Under the pieces are notes generated by a model. That model ran no database searches, was not told the origin of the DNA, and worked only from the letters and a program-made list of their open reading frames with translations. A stretch of 64,000 bases of DNA, taken from the NCBI RefSeq assembly GCF_900111765.1, contig NZ_FOIB01000002.1, forward strand, positions 868,001 through 932,000. Direction: 5' to 3'. This DNA is from Myxococcus fulvus. GTDB taxonomy: Bacteria > Myxococcota > Myxococcia > Myxococcales > Myxococcaceae. A program made the position numbers and the translations under genes. Positions 20,297 through 32,296 of this stretch are shown piece after piece (the stretch's first letter is position 1; each line of letters opens with the position of its first letter).

Positions 20297-20831
20297 TGCG
20301 TCCTCCCGTCGAGCGCGTGGTGAACAGGCGCTTGAGGTCGATGAGGTGGATGAGCTGCCGGTCCTGGGTGAAGACCTCCATCACCGCTCCCTCGGCCCGC
20401 ACGCGCGCGGCCTCCACCGCGCTCGCGGGCACCGTGGTGGGGCGAGGAATCGCCTCGCAGTCCAGCGCGCACAGCTCGCCGTCGCCGCGGTCCACCACCA
20501 GCAGCACCGCCGGGTCCTGCCGCCAGCCGTGTCCGCCCAGCATGGACGCGAGGCTCAGCGCGGAGAGCACCTGGCCCTGGAAGCGCAGCACGCCCACGAC
20601 ATGCGGCGCGGACAGCGGCACCGGCGTCACCATCCGCAGGGGCAGGGCCGCGCGCAGCATCTCCAGCGACAGCGCGTAGCGCTCCTCGCCCAGCGGGAAC
20701 TCGGCGATCCAATGGACCGCCTCCTCCACCGTCGTCTCGGCCTGCTCGCGCAGACGCGAGGCGCGCCGCTCGAGCAGCTCGACGGCCTCCTGCTCCTGGG
20801 CCTCCTCCATGCTTCTGGGAAGGATTTTCAT
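20286..20831 (-). CDS. cheW: CheW-like coupling protein
   Basis: A 181-residue scaffold protein that would link receptor and CheA. After about 40 helical residues rich in Glu/Arg comes a CheW fold (EFPLGEERYALSLEMLRAALPL...VVGVLRFQGQVLSALSLASMLG). The long charged N-terminus is unusual for a plain CheW. The ATG at 20831 overlaps the cheR stop as ATGA, and its own end overlaps cheA by 11 bases. Confidence 0.88.
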   Translation of the reverse strand: MKILPRSMEEAQEQEAVELLERRASRLREQAETTVEEAVHWIAEFPLGEERYALSLEMLRAALPLRMVTPVPLSAPHVVGVLRFQGQVLSALSLASMLGGHGWRQDPAVLLVVDRGDGELCALDCEAIPRPTTVPASAVEAARVRAEGAVMEVFTQDRQLIHLIDLKRLFTTRSTGGRNAR

Positions 20832-22060
20832 TCGAGGGCCCCTTGATTGAGGTAGGCGTCAGCGGACGCCTGATAGAACCGCGCCGGCAGGGCCTCGGGC
20901 CCGTCCACGAGGTGGTCCGGCGCGAGCCGCTCCGCGCGAACCCTGAGCGCGCGCATCAGCGGCACCGCCGCCTCGCGCGCCCCGGTGCGCTCCCGCAGCA
21001 GCGCGAGCTCGAGCAGCCCCGGCAGATAGTCGGGAGCCTGACGCACCAGCGACTCCAGCACGGCCGCCGCGCCCTCCACGTCGCCCTCCTCGATGCGCTC
21101 CAGCGCCTCCAGGTGCAGCCGGGACGGCGGAGGCGGCGGCGTCACCCGCGCGGGCACCACCGGCACGGGCGTGGCCTTGGGCTTGCGGAACAGCGGCGCG
21201 GGCGGCTCGGAGCGCTCCACCGGGCGCGGCGCGGGCGCGGGCGTGGTCAGCTCCCCGGGCGCCAGCATGCGGAAGGTCTGCAGCTCCGGCGGCCCCTCGC
21301 GCACCATGCCGGGCGGAACCCGGTCCGCCTCCACCGCGCCCAGGAACAGGAAGCCGCCGGGGTTGAGCGCCCGCGTCAGCAGTGAGATGGCCTGCTCGCG
21401 CGCGGCCGGGGAGAAGTACGTGAGCACGTTGCGGCAGAGGATGAAGTCGAAGCGGCCGAAGCGCTCGGGCAGCGGCGCCAGCAGGTTTCCCTGCGCGAAG
21501 GTGGTGATGCGGCGCACGACGGGCAGGATGGTGACCTGCCGCTCCGGCGCGTCCAGGTAGAGCGGGAACAGCCGGGGCGCCGACTCGCGCCGGGACCAGG
21601 TGCCGTAGGACGCGCGCCGCGCCGTCTCCAGGCTGGCCTCGTGCAGGTCCGTGCCCAGCACCTCCACCGGGAAGCCATGCGGCACCGACGCCAGCAGCGC
21701 CGCCGCCAGCGAGTAGGCCTCCTCGCCCGTGGCGCAGCCCGCGCTCCAGCCGCGCAGCGCGAGCGCGCCCTTGCGCAGCGCCGCGGGCACGCCCGCCTGC
21801 GAGATGTAGCGGAAGTGCTCGGGCTGCCGGAAGAAGTACGTCTCCCCCACCAGCGCCGCGCGCACCAGCGTCCCGGACAGGGGCGACTGGGGGAAGAGCA
21901 TCTCCCCCAGGATGTCCGCCGACGAGCGCCCGCGCGCGAGCTCCTGGCGCACCACGCGCTCCATCGCCTCGGAGGCGATGGCGTCGTCGCGGAAGCCGGT
22001 GATGGAGGACACCACTTCCCGCGCTCGGGTCAGCAGCCGCGGGTCGAGCTCTGCGCTCAT
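20828..22060 (-). CDS. cheR: CheR-type protein-glutamate methyltransferase with C-terminal helical (TPR-like) extension
   Basis: A 410-residue enzyme that methylates receptor glutamates with SAM. The CheR N-domain covers about 1-75; the catalytic domain has the SAM motif WSAGCATGEEAYSLA and the FDFILCRNVLTYFS block. From about 270 a Pro-rich linker leads to a helix-rich segment (LEALERIEEGDVEGAAAVLESL...) that looks like TPR repeats, as in FrzF and WspC. The ATG overlaps the stop of the upstream gene (ATGA). Confidence 0.9.
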   Translation of the reverse strand: MSAELDPRLLTRAREVVSSITGFRDDAIASEAMERVVRQELARGRSSADILGEMLFPQSPLSGTLVRAALVGETYFFRQPEHFRYISQAGVPAALRKGALALRGWSAGCATGEEAYSLAAALLASVPHGFPVEVLGTDLHEASLETARRASYGTWSRRESAPRLFPLYLDAPERQVTILPVVRRITTFAQGNLLAPLPERFGRFDFILCRNVLTYFSPAAREQAISLLTRALNPGGFLFLGAVEADRVPPGMVREGPPELQTFRMLAPGELTTPAPAPRPVERSEPPAPLFRKPKATPVPVVPARVTPPPPPSRLHLEALERIEEGDVEGAAAVLESLVRQAPDYLPGLLELALLRERTGAREAAVPLMRALRVRAERLAPDHLVDGPEALPARFYQASADAYLNQGALE

Positions 22061-22923
22061 GCGCTCCGCCTGGCCTCCGCGGCCTCCACCATCTTGGGCA
22101 GGTCCTGCAGCAGGCCCCGCGCCACGAACACCCGCGGATCCAGGATGGGCAGCAGGTGCCCCCCGGTGCGCAACATGCCGATGAGCCCCTCGCGCAGCGG
22201 ACCATGGTCCGTGCCGCCCACGCGCTCGCGCCGGTCGATGTCCGCCGCCGCGTACTCCTCCGGGTCCTTCACCGTGTCCACCGCGAGCGCCAGCGCCACC
22301 CCGTCCACCTGGATGACCACCAGCATCCGCTCCACGCGCGGCAGCGAGTGCTCCACGCTCAGGCGGCGCGCCACGTCCAGCACGCACAGGGCCTCGCCGC
22401 GCACCTCCACGTATTCACGCAGGTACGAGGGCGCCGTGGGCAAGGGCCGCGTCGCCGGGTGCAGGAGCACCTCGCGCACCGCGTCCAGTGGAACGGCGAA
22501 CTCCAGCGTGCCCACCGTCACCCGCAACACCAGGAGCGAGCCGGTGCGCGCGCGGCGGCGCGAGTTCGCGAGCGCCTCACCCACCGCGTGCAGCAGCTCA
22601 TCCGCGCGGAAGGGCTTGGCCAGGAACGTCTCCGCGCCCAACCCCAGACACGCCTCCGCGCGCGACTTCTCCGAGGAGATGATGATGACCGGGATGTCCG
22701 ACGTGGCCGGGTCCGACTTCATCCGCTGGAGGACCTCGTCGCCGTCCATCTCCGGCATCGACAGGTCCAGCAGCACCGCGGCGGGCCTGAGGCGGGAGAC
22801 CTTCTCCAGCGCCTCGCGGCCGTTGCTCGCCGTGTGGATGGTGTAGTGGCCGGAGAGGATGGCGCGCTCGAGCGCCAGGATGGCGTCGCTGTCGTCGACG
22901 AGCAGCAGGGACGGCAGGCTCAC
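22057..22923 (-). CDS. REC-CheW fusion protein (CheV-like parts in reverse order)
   Basis: A 288-residue protein with an N-terminal receiver (Asp10/Asp11, phospho-acceptor Asp53, conserved KPF) and a C-terminal CheW-like domain from about 130 (VTVGTLEFAVPLDAVREVLL...LREYVEVRGEALCVLDVARRL). Classical CheV has CheW first and REC second, so the order is reversed. It may act as a phosphorylation-controlled coupling protein or phosphate sink. The start is a GTG four bases after the stop of the preceding regulator gene. Confidence 0.85.
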   Translation of the reverse strand: MSLPSLLLVDDSDAILALERAILSGHYTIHTASNGREALEKVSRLRPAAVLLDLSMPEMDGDEVLQRMKSDPATSDIPVIIISSEKSRAEACLGLGAETFLAKPFRADELLHAVGEALANSRRRARTGSLLVLRVTVGTLEFAVPLDAVREVLLHPATRPLPTAPSYLREYVEVRGEALCVLDVARRLSVEHSLPRVERMLVVIQVDGVALALAVDTVKDPEEYAAADIDRRERVGGTDHGPLREGLIGMLRTGGHLLPILDPRVFVARGLLQDLPKMVEAAEARRSA

Positions 22924-22927
22924 GGCA

Positions 22928-23314
22928 TCAGGCCTTGGACAGGAACTGACGGACGGTCTCCGTCAGCTCGTGGTGGGAGACCGGCTTCTGGATGAACGCG
23001 TTGGCGCCCGCCTCCGTGCCCCGCTGGCGCAGGTCCACGTTCTTCTCCGCCGTGAGCAGCAGGATGGGCACCGTGCGCAGCTGCGCGTTCTTGCTGGCCC
23101 GGACCTCCTTGACGAAGGTGATGCCATCCATCCCCGGCATGTTGATGTCCGCGATGACCAGATTCACCGGGACGAGCTGGAGGATCTTCAGCGCGCGAGT
23201 CGCATCGTCCGCCTCGAGCGCCTCCACCCGGAGGTTCATGAGGTAGATCTTGACGATGTTCCGAACGGTCGGGCTGTCGTCCACCAGCAAGACCTTGGTG
23301 CTGTTGGTGCTCAC
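22928..23314 (-). CDS. Single-domain response regulator (CheY-like), first gene of the chemosensory operon
   Basis: A 128-residue receiver with Asp12/Asp13, phospho-acceptor Asp56 (VIADINMPGMDG), the conserved Thr (LLLTAEK) and Lys in IQKPVS. The GTG at 23314 has an AGGAG site about 11 bases upstream; the longer frame to 23425 reads through the promoter region. It is the likely diffusible output of the operon's kinase. It closely resembles the receiver encoded at 46816 (both share the helix KIYLM). The 164 bases upstream, to fabI, should hold the operon promoter. Confidence 0.88.
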   Translation of the reverse strand: MSTNSTKVLLVDDSPTVRNIVKIYLMNLRVEALEADDATRALKILQLVPVNLVIADINMPGMDGITFVKEVRASKNAQLRTVPILLLTAEKNVDLRQRGTEAGANAFIQKPVSHHELTETVRQFLSKA

Positions 23315-23478
23315 GGTGCCACGGCTCCTGCGCGGGGGTTGGGCCGATGCGGCCGTCCCCTGCGAAACGTTGGAGACTCTACCGTGAGCGCTCTCACGGG
23401 AGAAAGCGGGGGGACCTGTCCGCATTCACAGCGGGCGGGCAGGTGTCGGATGACCTCGACGCCGGGAGCGGGTGACGC

Positions 23479-24309
23479 CTACTCGCTCGGAGGCTTGGTG
23501 CCTGCGGGCTGGGCGCCCGCCACGGACTCCGGGGGCACCGGTGGCGCACCCACGGCGTGATAACCACCGTCCACGTGGATCATTTCGCCCGTGGTGGAGG
23601 GGAGCCAGTCCGAAAGCATGGCACACGCCGTCCTGGACACCATGTCGTGGCTGTCCTTGGCGCTCCAGCCCAGTGGGGCCTGGGTACCCCACCCCGCCTC
23701 CAGGGCCTTGAAGCCCGGGATGCCCTTGGCGGCCATGGTGGACAGCGGGCCCGCCGCCAGCGCGTTGACCCGGATGCCCTTGGGGCCCAAATCCCGCGCC
23801 AGGTAGCGGACGGTGGACTCCAGCGCGGCCTTGCACACGCCCATCCAGTCATAGATGGGCCACGCCACGCGGTTGTCGAAGTCCAGCGTGACGATGGAGC
23901 CGCCCGGCGGCATCAGCGGCGCGCACGCCACCGCCAGCTCCTTGAGGGAGAACGCGGAGATGCGGAACGCCGTCTGGACGCTCTCCCAGGGCGTGTTGAG
24001 GAAGTTGCCGCCCAGGGCGTCGTCCGGGGCGTAGGCGATGCCGTGGAGCACGCCGTCCACCCGGTCCCAGCGCTGCTTGAGCGACTCGGTGAGCGCCTTG
24101 AAGTGCTCGGGGTTGGTCACGTCCAGCTCCAGCACCTCGATGCCCGGCTTGAGGCGCTTGGCGCTGCGCTCGGTGAGCGATTTGGCCCGACCGAAGCCCG
24201 TCAGGAGGATGTCCGCGCCCTGGGCGAGCGCGTGCTCGGCGATGCCATAGGCGAGGGACTGGGGGGTGAGCACCCCGGTGATGAGCAGCTTCTTGCCCTG
24301 GAGCAGCAT
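23479..24309 (-). CDS. fabI: Enoyl-[acyl-carrier-protein] reductase (NADH), FabI type
   Basis: A 276-residue short-chain dehydrogenase fold enzyme that performs the last reduction of each fatty-acid elongation cycle. Seen: the N-terminal FabI signature GKKLLITGVLTPQSLAYGIA (cofactor loop) and the catalytic Tyr153-X6-Lys160 pair (YDWMGVCK), the spacing that separates FabI from ordinary reductases. The C-terminal 25 residues are a Pro/Ala-rich tail beyond the usual end. The ATG at 24309 is preferred; the frame upstream to 24363 is Pro-rich and not family-like. Confidence 0.9.
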   Translation of the reverse strand: MLLQGKKLLITGVLTPQSLAYGIAEHALAQGADILLTGFGRAKSLTERSAKRLKPGIEVLELDVTNPEHFKALTESLKQRWDRVDGVLHGIAYAPDDALGGNFLNTPWESVQTAFRISAFSLKELAVACAPLMPPGGSIVTLDFDNRVAWPIYDWMGVCKAALESTVRYLARDLGPKGIRVNALAAGPLSTMAAKGIPGFKALEAGWGTQAPLGWSAKDSHDMVSRTACAMLSDWLPSTTGEMIHVDGGYHAVGAPPVPPESVAGAQPAGTKPPSE

Positions 24310-24374
24310 GTGAGGCGGCCTCGTGGGAGGGAGAAGGGGATGGGGGAGCGGGCTGTCTAGCACTCCTTTCGACC

Positions 24375-24392
24375 GAAACGGGACGAAACGGG
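24375..24392. promoter_or_regulatory. Two 8-base direct repeats, one helical turn apart, between fabI and sucA
   Basis: GAAACGGG occurs at 24375 and again at 24385, ten bases apart, inside the 255-base region between the divergent fabI and sucA genes. The same-face spacing fits a site for a dimeric or tandem-binding regulator. An inverted CTGGGA/TCCCAG pair follows. No regulator can be named. Confidence 0.35.
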
Positions 24393-24564
24393 TGCTGGGA
24401 GTCCCCGGGTGTCGGGGTGTTCCCAGGTGAAGCTGGGCTCAACAGCGGCATGACTTGGTCTGCTCACCTGAATAGGCCCCTCCCCTGGGGTGCCGCCAGG
24501 GCTCAACAAAGACGCCTCGAAAAACCCCCAACGGGGCGGTCATCCAGTAAAAGACGACACCGCC

Positions 24565-28657
<4,093 letters not shown>

Positions 28658-28686
28658 AGCCTCGCCAACGCGTCGCGTCAGCTTTG

Positions 28687-28726
28687 CCTGAGATGCCCGG
28701 CCTCAATGCAAACCGGGCATTTCAGG
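28687..28726 (+). terminator. Hairpin terminator after sucAB
   Basis: Arms CCTGAGATGCCCGG and CCGGGCATTTCAGG pair over 14 bases with one G-U, around a 12-base loop, starting 30 bases after the sucB stop. The U-run after it is poor, as is common at this GC content. Confidence 0.6.
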
Positions 28727-28844
28727 TCGCTGGCTGGACTTCCAGGCAGGCGTTTCACTAAAACCGGACATGTCTCCCGGTCGTCGGGGGGCGGGAAGAA
28801 CGGGCGACTCTCACGCGTCGCCCCGCAAGACTGAAGGAAGTGCA

Positions 28845-29048
28845 ATGGCAACCGGTACCGTGAAGTGGTTCAACGACGCGAAGGGCTTCGGCTTCATCAC
28901 CCAGGACGGCGGTGGTGAGGACGTGTTCTGCCACCACACCGCCATCAACATGGACGGCTTCCGCACCCTCGCCGAGGGTCAGAAGGTGGAGTTCGAAGTG
29001 ACGCGTGGCCCCAAGGGCCTTCAGGCGCAGAACGTTCGCGCCGGCTGA
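28845..29048 (+). CDS. Cold-shock domain protein (CspA family)
   Basis: A 67-residue single cold-shock domain that binds single-stranded RNA and DNA. The RNP1 motif KGFGFI and RNP2 DVFCHH (usually VFVH) are present with the start [12 protein letters not shown]. The ATG at 28845 has an AAGGAAG site. The 5' region from the sucB terminator is about 120 bases, long enough for a cold-shock-type leader, though I cannot show one. Confidence 0.93.
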   Translation: MATGTVKWFNDAKGFGFITQDGGGEDVFCHHTAINMDGFRTLAEGQKVEFEVTRGPKGLQAQNVRAG

Positions 29049-29062
29049 AACGTCGTTGCCAT

Positions 29063-29126
29063 GAGCCCTTCCCCGCGGAGGGCTCGTGAACGGAGGCCCG
29101 GCCCCTGTCCAAGGGAACCGGGCCTC
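29063..29126. terminator. Two hairpins after the cold-shock gene
   Basis: First hairpin: GAGCCCT and AGGGCTC at 29063-29085. Second: GAGGCCCGG and CCGGGCCTC at 29093-29126, followed by TTGCTTT on the plus strand. They sit between the convergent cold-shock and S9 peptidase genes and probably end transcription from both. Confidence 0.65.
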
Positions 29127-29190
29127 TTGCTTTAGGCGGGACGGTGGAAGCCCCGGGCGCGTGTGCAGTCCGCGCCCGGGAGTGCTCCCG

Positions 29191-31398
29191 TCACAGGTTC
29201 TTCTTGAAGTGCTCCATCACGCGCTCCCACTGGCGCTGCTTCACCAGGGGGTCCGGCACCATGTGCGTCAGGCCGCTCAGGGGCAAAAGCTCGTGCGGCT
29301 TGCCGGCGCGGAACAGGGCGTCGCTGAGCTTCAGCGTGTGGAAGAAGTAGACGTTGTCATCCGCGGTGCCGTGGATGAGCAGCAGCTTGCCGATGGGCTT
29401 GTCCGCCTTGGCGTAGGTGAGCAGCGAGCTCTTCTCGTACGCCTCGGGGTGCTCCTGGGGCAGGCCCAGGTAGCGCTCGGTGTAGTGCGTGTCGTAGTCG
29501 AGCCAGTCCACCACGGGGGCGCCGGACACCGCGGCCTTGAAGACGTCCGGGCGCTTGAGGGCGGCCAGCGCGGCCATGTAGCCGCCGAAGCTCCAGCCCT
29601 GGATGCCCACGCGCTTGATGTCCAGCTCGGGCAGCTCCTTGGCCAGCGCCTGGAGCGCGTCCACCTGGTCATCCAGCGTGACGGTGGCGAAGTCGTACTT
29701 CACCTCGCGCTCCCAGGCGGCGCCGCGCAGCGGGGTGCCGCGCACGTCGAACTTCACGACGAGGAAGCCCTGGTCCGCCATCCACTGGGACATCAGGTGC
29801 GCGGCCATGCTGTGGTGCACCACGGTGGTGGTGGGGCCGCCGTAGATGTCGACGATGACGGGCAGCTTCTTGCCGGGCTTGAAGTCGCGCGGGCGGGTGA
29901 TGGACGCCCAGTAGCGCTTGGGGCCCACCTGCCGGAGCTCCGTGTTGGGGACGAAGGGCGGCTCCTGCGCCACCTCGGGGAGCTGGCCCACGCGCGTGCC
30001 GTCCGCGCGCAGCACCTCCGTGCGGCTCATGCTCTTGAGGCTGGACGTGTTGACGACGAACACCCCGCCCTCGCGCGAGGCGGAGCCGCCCTCGATGCCC
30101 TCGCCGTTCTTCGTCACGCGCTCGGGCGCCCCGCCATCCTTCACGCGCCAGAACAGGCTCTGCGTGGGGTTGGGGCCGCCGTTGAAGAACAGCGTGCGGT
30201 CCTTCTGCACGAAGCGCGTCATGCCCCGGAAGCCCGCGTCCGGCTTGACGAAGCTCTTGTCGAGCGAGCCGTCCGCCTTTCGCAGCTCCACCTCCGGGCC
30301 GCCGTTGCGCTCGGTGTACCAGAGGAAGCCCGAGCCATCGTCCAGCCACAGCGGGAAGTCCTGGTCCAGGTTGAGCCAGGCCGAGTCCTTCTCCACCAGC
30401 AGCTCCCGCGTCTTGCCCGTGGCCGGGTCGACGGCGAGCAGCTGCTGCTCCGTCTGGACACGGTTCTGCACCAGGATGGTGAGCGGGCCGCCCTTGGGCC
30501 ACACCACGGTGGCCAGGTACGGGTACTTCGCCGCGTCCCACTGCACCCACGTCGTCTTGCCGCCGGTGACGGCGGTGACGCCCAGGCGCACCTTGGCGTT
30601 GGGCTTGCCGGGGCGCGGGTACGCGAAGATTTCGCCGCCGCGCTCGGGGTGCATCACGTCGACGATGGTGAGCTTCTCCACCTCGGAGGTGTCGGACTCG
30701 GTGTAGGCGACGCGCTTCGCATCGGGGCTCCACCAGTAGCCGGAGAAGCGGCTCATCTCCTCCTGGGCGACGAACTCGGCCACGCCGTGCGTCTTCTCGG
30801 CGGTGCCGCCCTTCGTCACGCGCTGCTCCTTGTTCGCCGCGATGTCGATTCGATAGACGTCGTTCTCGCGGACATAGGCCACCTGCTTGCCGTCCTGGGA
30901 GAAGCGCGGATCCAACACGCCGGGGCCCGTCTTGAGCTCGGTCACCTTGCCGCTCGCGCGCTCCACGACGTAGAGCCGGCCGGAGAGCGGGACGAGCAGG
31001 CGCGAGCCGTCGTCGGAAATCTGGTACGAGGTGAAGCCCCGGGCGCTGACGCGCATGCGCTCACGGCGGGCCTTCTCCTCGGGGGTGAGCGTCTCCTCGG
31101 AGCCCTTGAGCAGCGCCTCGGGGGTGAGCACCTCCTTCACCTGACCGGTCGCCACGTCGAACGCGTAGAGCGTCTGCACGTTGGAGGTGTCCTGGGTGCG
31201 CAGGAACAGGACCTGCTTCTCGTCCGGGGTGACCCGCACGCTCACCGGACGGCCGCTGGAGAAGTTGCGGGTCTCCGACAGCTGCCTCAAGAAGGGGTCT
31301 TGCGAGTGCGCCGTCTGGGGCATGGTGAGGGGTTTCATCTCCTGGGCGAATACGGGCGCGCTCACGAAGATGAGCGCTGCGGTGAGGACCTGGCGCAT
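29191..31398 (-). CDS. Secreted prolyl oligopeptidase-family (S9) serine peptidase, DPP IV-like
   Basis: A 735-residue exported protein with signal peptide RQVLTAALIFVSAPVFA. An eight-bladed propeller with WD/DPP-IV-N-type repeats precedes the alpha/beta hydrolase domain. The nucleophile is Ser603 in GWSFGGY; the Asp lies in HGTADDNV and the His in GLTHMV. This matches S9B dipeptidyl-peptidase-IV-like enzymes that cut dipeptides after Pro or Ala in the periplasm or outside. The ATG at 31398 is chosen over the GTG at 31437 because the signal peptide begins there. Confidence 0.86.
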   Translation of the reverse strand: MRQVLTAALIFVSAPVFAQEMKPLTMPQTAHSQDPFLRQLSETRNFSSGRPVSVRVTPDEKQVLFLRTQDTSNVQTLYAFDVATGQVKEVLTPEALLKGSEETLTPEEKARRERMRVSARGFTSYQISDDGSRLLVPLSGRLYVVERASGKVTELKTGPGVLDPRFSQDGKQVAYVRENDVYRIDIAANKEQRVTKGGTAEKTHGVAEFVAQEEMSRFSGYWWSPDAKRVAYTESDTSEVEKLTIVDVMHPERGGEIFAYPRPGKPNAKVRLGVTAVTGGKTTWVQWDAAKYPYLATVVWPKGGPLTILVQNRVQTEQQLLAVDPATGKTRELLVEKDSAWLNLDQDFPLWLDDGSGFLWYTERNGGPEVELRKADGSLDKSFVKPDAGFRGMTRFVQKDRTLFFNGGPNPTQSLFWRVKDGGAPERVTKNGEGIEGGSASREGGVFVVNTSSLKSMSRTEVLRADGTRVGQLPEVAQEPPFVPNTELRQVGPKRYWASITRPRDFKPGKKLPVIVDIYGGPTTTVVHHSMAAHLMSQWMADQGFLVVKFDVRGTPLRGAAWEREVKYDFATVTLDDQVDALQALAKELPELDIKRVGIQGWSFGGYMAALAALKRPDVFKAAVSGAPVVDWLDYDTHYTERYLGLPQEHPEAYEKSSLLTYAKADKPIGKLLLIHGTADDNVYFFHTLKLSDALFRAGKPHELLPLSGLTHMVPDPLVKQRQWERVMEHFKKNL

Positions 31399-31515
31399 GC
31401 GTAGTCGAACTCCCGCCAGCGGCGGGGCTCCTTTCACGGAAAGGTGCGGGGAAGCCTACACTCGGCCGCCGCGCAAGCTGAGCAAACCCGCGACGGACGT
31501 GAGGATTCCCGAGGC

Positions 31516-32292
31516 ATGAAGACCGACGACGACGCACCGCTCCACCTGCGCCTGGCGGGCATCATCCGGCTGGGGCTGGGAGGCGGCCGGGGGCCGACGG
31601 ACGCATACGTCTTCGACCCCCACCGGCTCGCCCTGCCCTCCTGGGCCATGGCCCTGGGGGACTCCGGGCCCGCCGCGCTGCTCGTCACGCTGGACCGTCA
31701 CCTGGACGTGGTGGTGCCCCGGAGGCCGGAGGCGGTGCCGGACCGCTCGGCGGGCCTGCGAGCGCTGGATGAGCACGCCCGGTGGGAATTGGACGTGCGC
31801 AACTACGACCACATCCTCGCGGCCATGGAGGCGGGGCTGGTGGGGGATGCCCTGTTCATCGCCCGGACGCGGCCCCGGGGTGCGTTCGCGGGGGACACCT
31901 ACGTGGACACGAAGGGTCGCTCGCACCGACTGGTGGTGGTGCCCACCGTGGACCGCGCGTCCGAGGCGTGGAGCCACCCGGCTCCCGGTGACGCCGTGCG
32001 CGACGTGCTCGAGGACGCGGAGCGGGTGCTGCTGGACGTGGACCTGGACTGCTTCACCTCGCTGAGCGACGCGGACCCGACGACGGTGCTGCCCTGGCCG
32101 CGCGCCATCATCCGCGAGTTCCTGCTGCCCGAGGGCTGCGAGCCCTTCTGGGACGCGGTGCTCCAGCGCGCGGTGGCGCTGACGCTCGCGAGGGAGCCGC
32201 ACCACTGCGGCGGGCTGCTCGCGTCCGGGGAGCTGTTCCGGGACGCCGCCGACGTGTTGTTCCGGGAGCTCTTGCGCGTCGAGCCGCCGTGA
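31516..32292 (+). CDS. UPF0489-family protein (arginase-fold, possible metallohydrolase)
   Basis: A 258-residue soluble protein with the marks of UPF0489: TLDRHLDV near residue 60 and LLDVDLDCF near 175, which fit metal-binding Asp/His positions of the arginase/deacetylase fold. Some UPF0489 proteins act as peptide arginases in RiPP pathways; no precursor peptide or RiPP gene is seen here, so that function is not claimed. The ATG at 31516 has GAGG upstream. It is divergent from the S9 peptidase and ends four bases from the convergent Omp85-like gene. Confidence 0.68.
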   Translation: MKTDDDAPLHLRLAGIIRLGLGGGRGPTDAYVFDPHRLALPSWAMALGDSGPAALLVTLDRHLDVVVPRRPEAVPDRSAGLRALDEHARWELDVRNYDHILAAMEAGLVGDALFIARTRPRGAFAGDTYVDTKGRSHRLVVVPTVDRASEAWSHPAPGDAVRDVLEDAERVLLDVDLDCFTSLSDADPTTVLPWPRAIIREFLLPEGCEPFWDAVLQRAVALTLAREPHHCGGLLASGELFRDAADVLFRELLRVEPP

Positions 32293-32296
32293 GTGG

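Noticed and set aside
16943-22930. A shared 13-base string over the starts of the MCP and REC-CheW genes (TGATGCCGTGAGC on the minus strand)
   Set aside because: It spans start-codon context only, has no palindromic structure, and two copies can arise by chance in coding starts of this composition.
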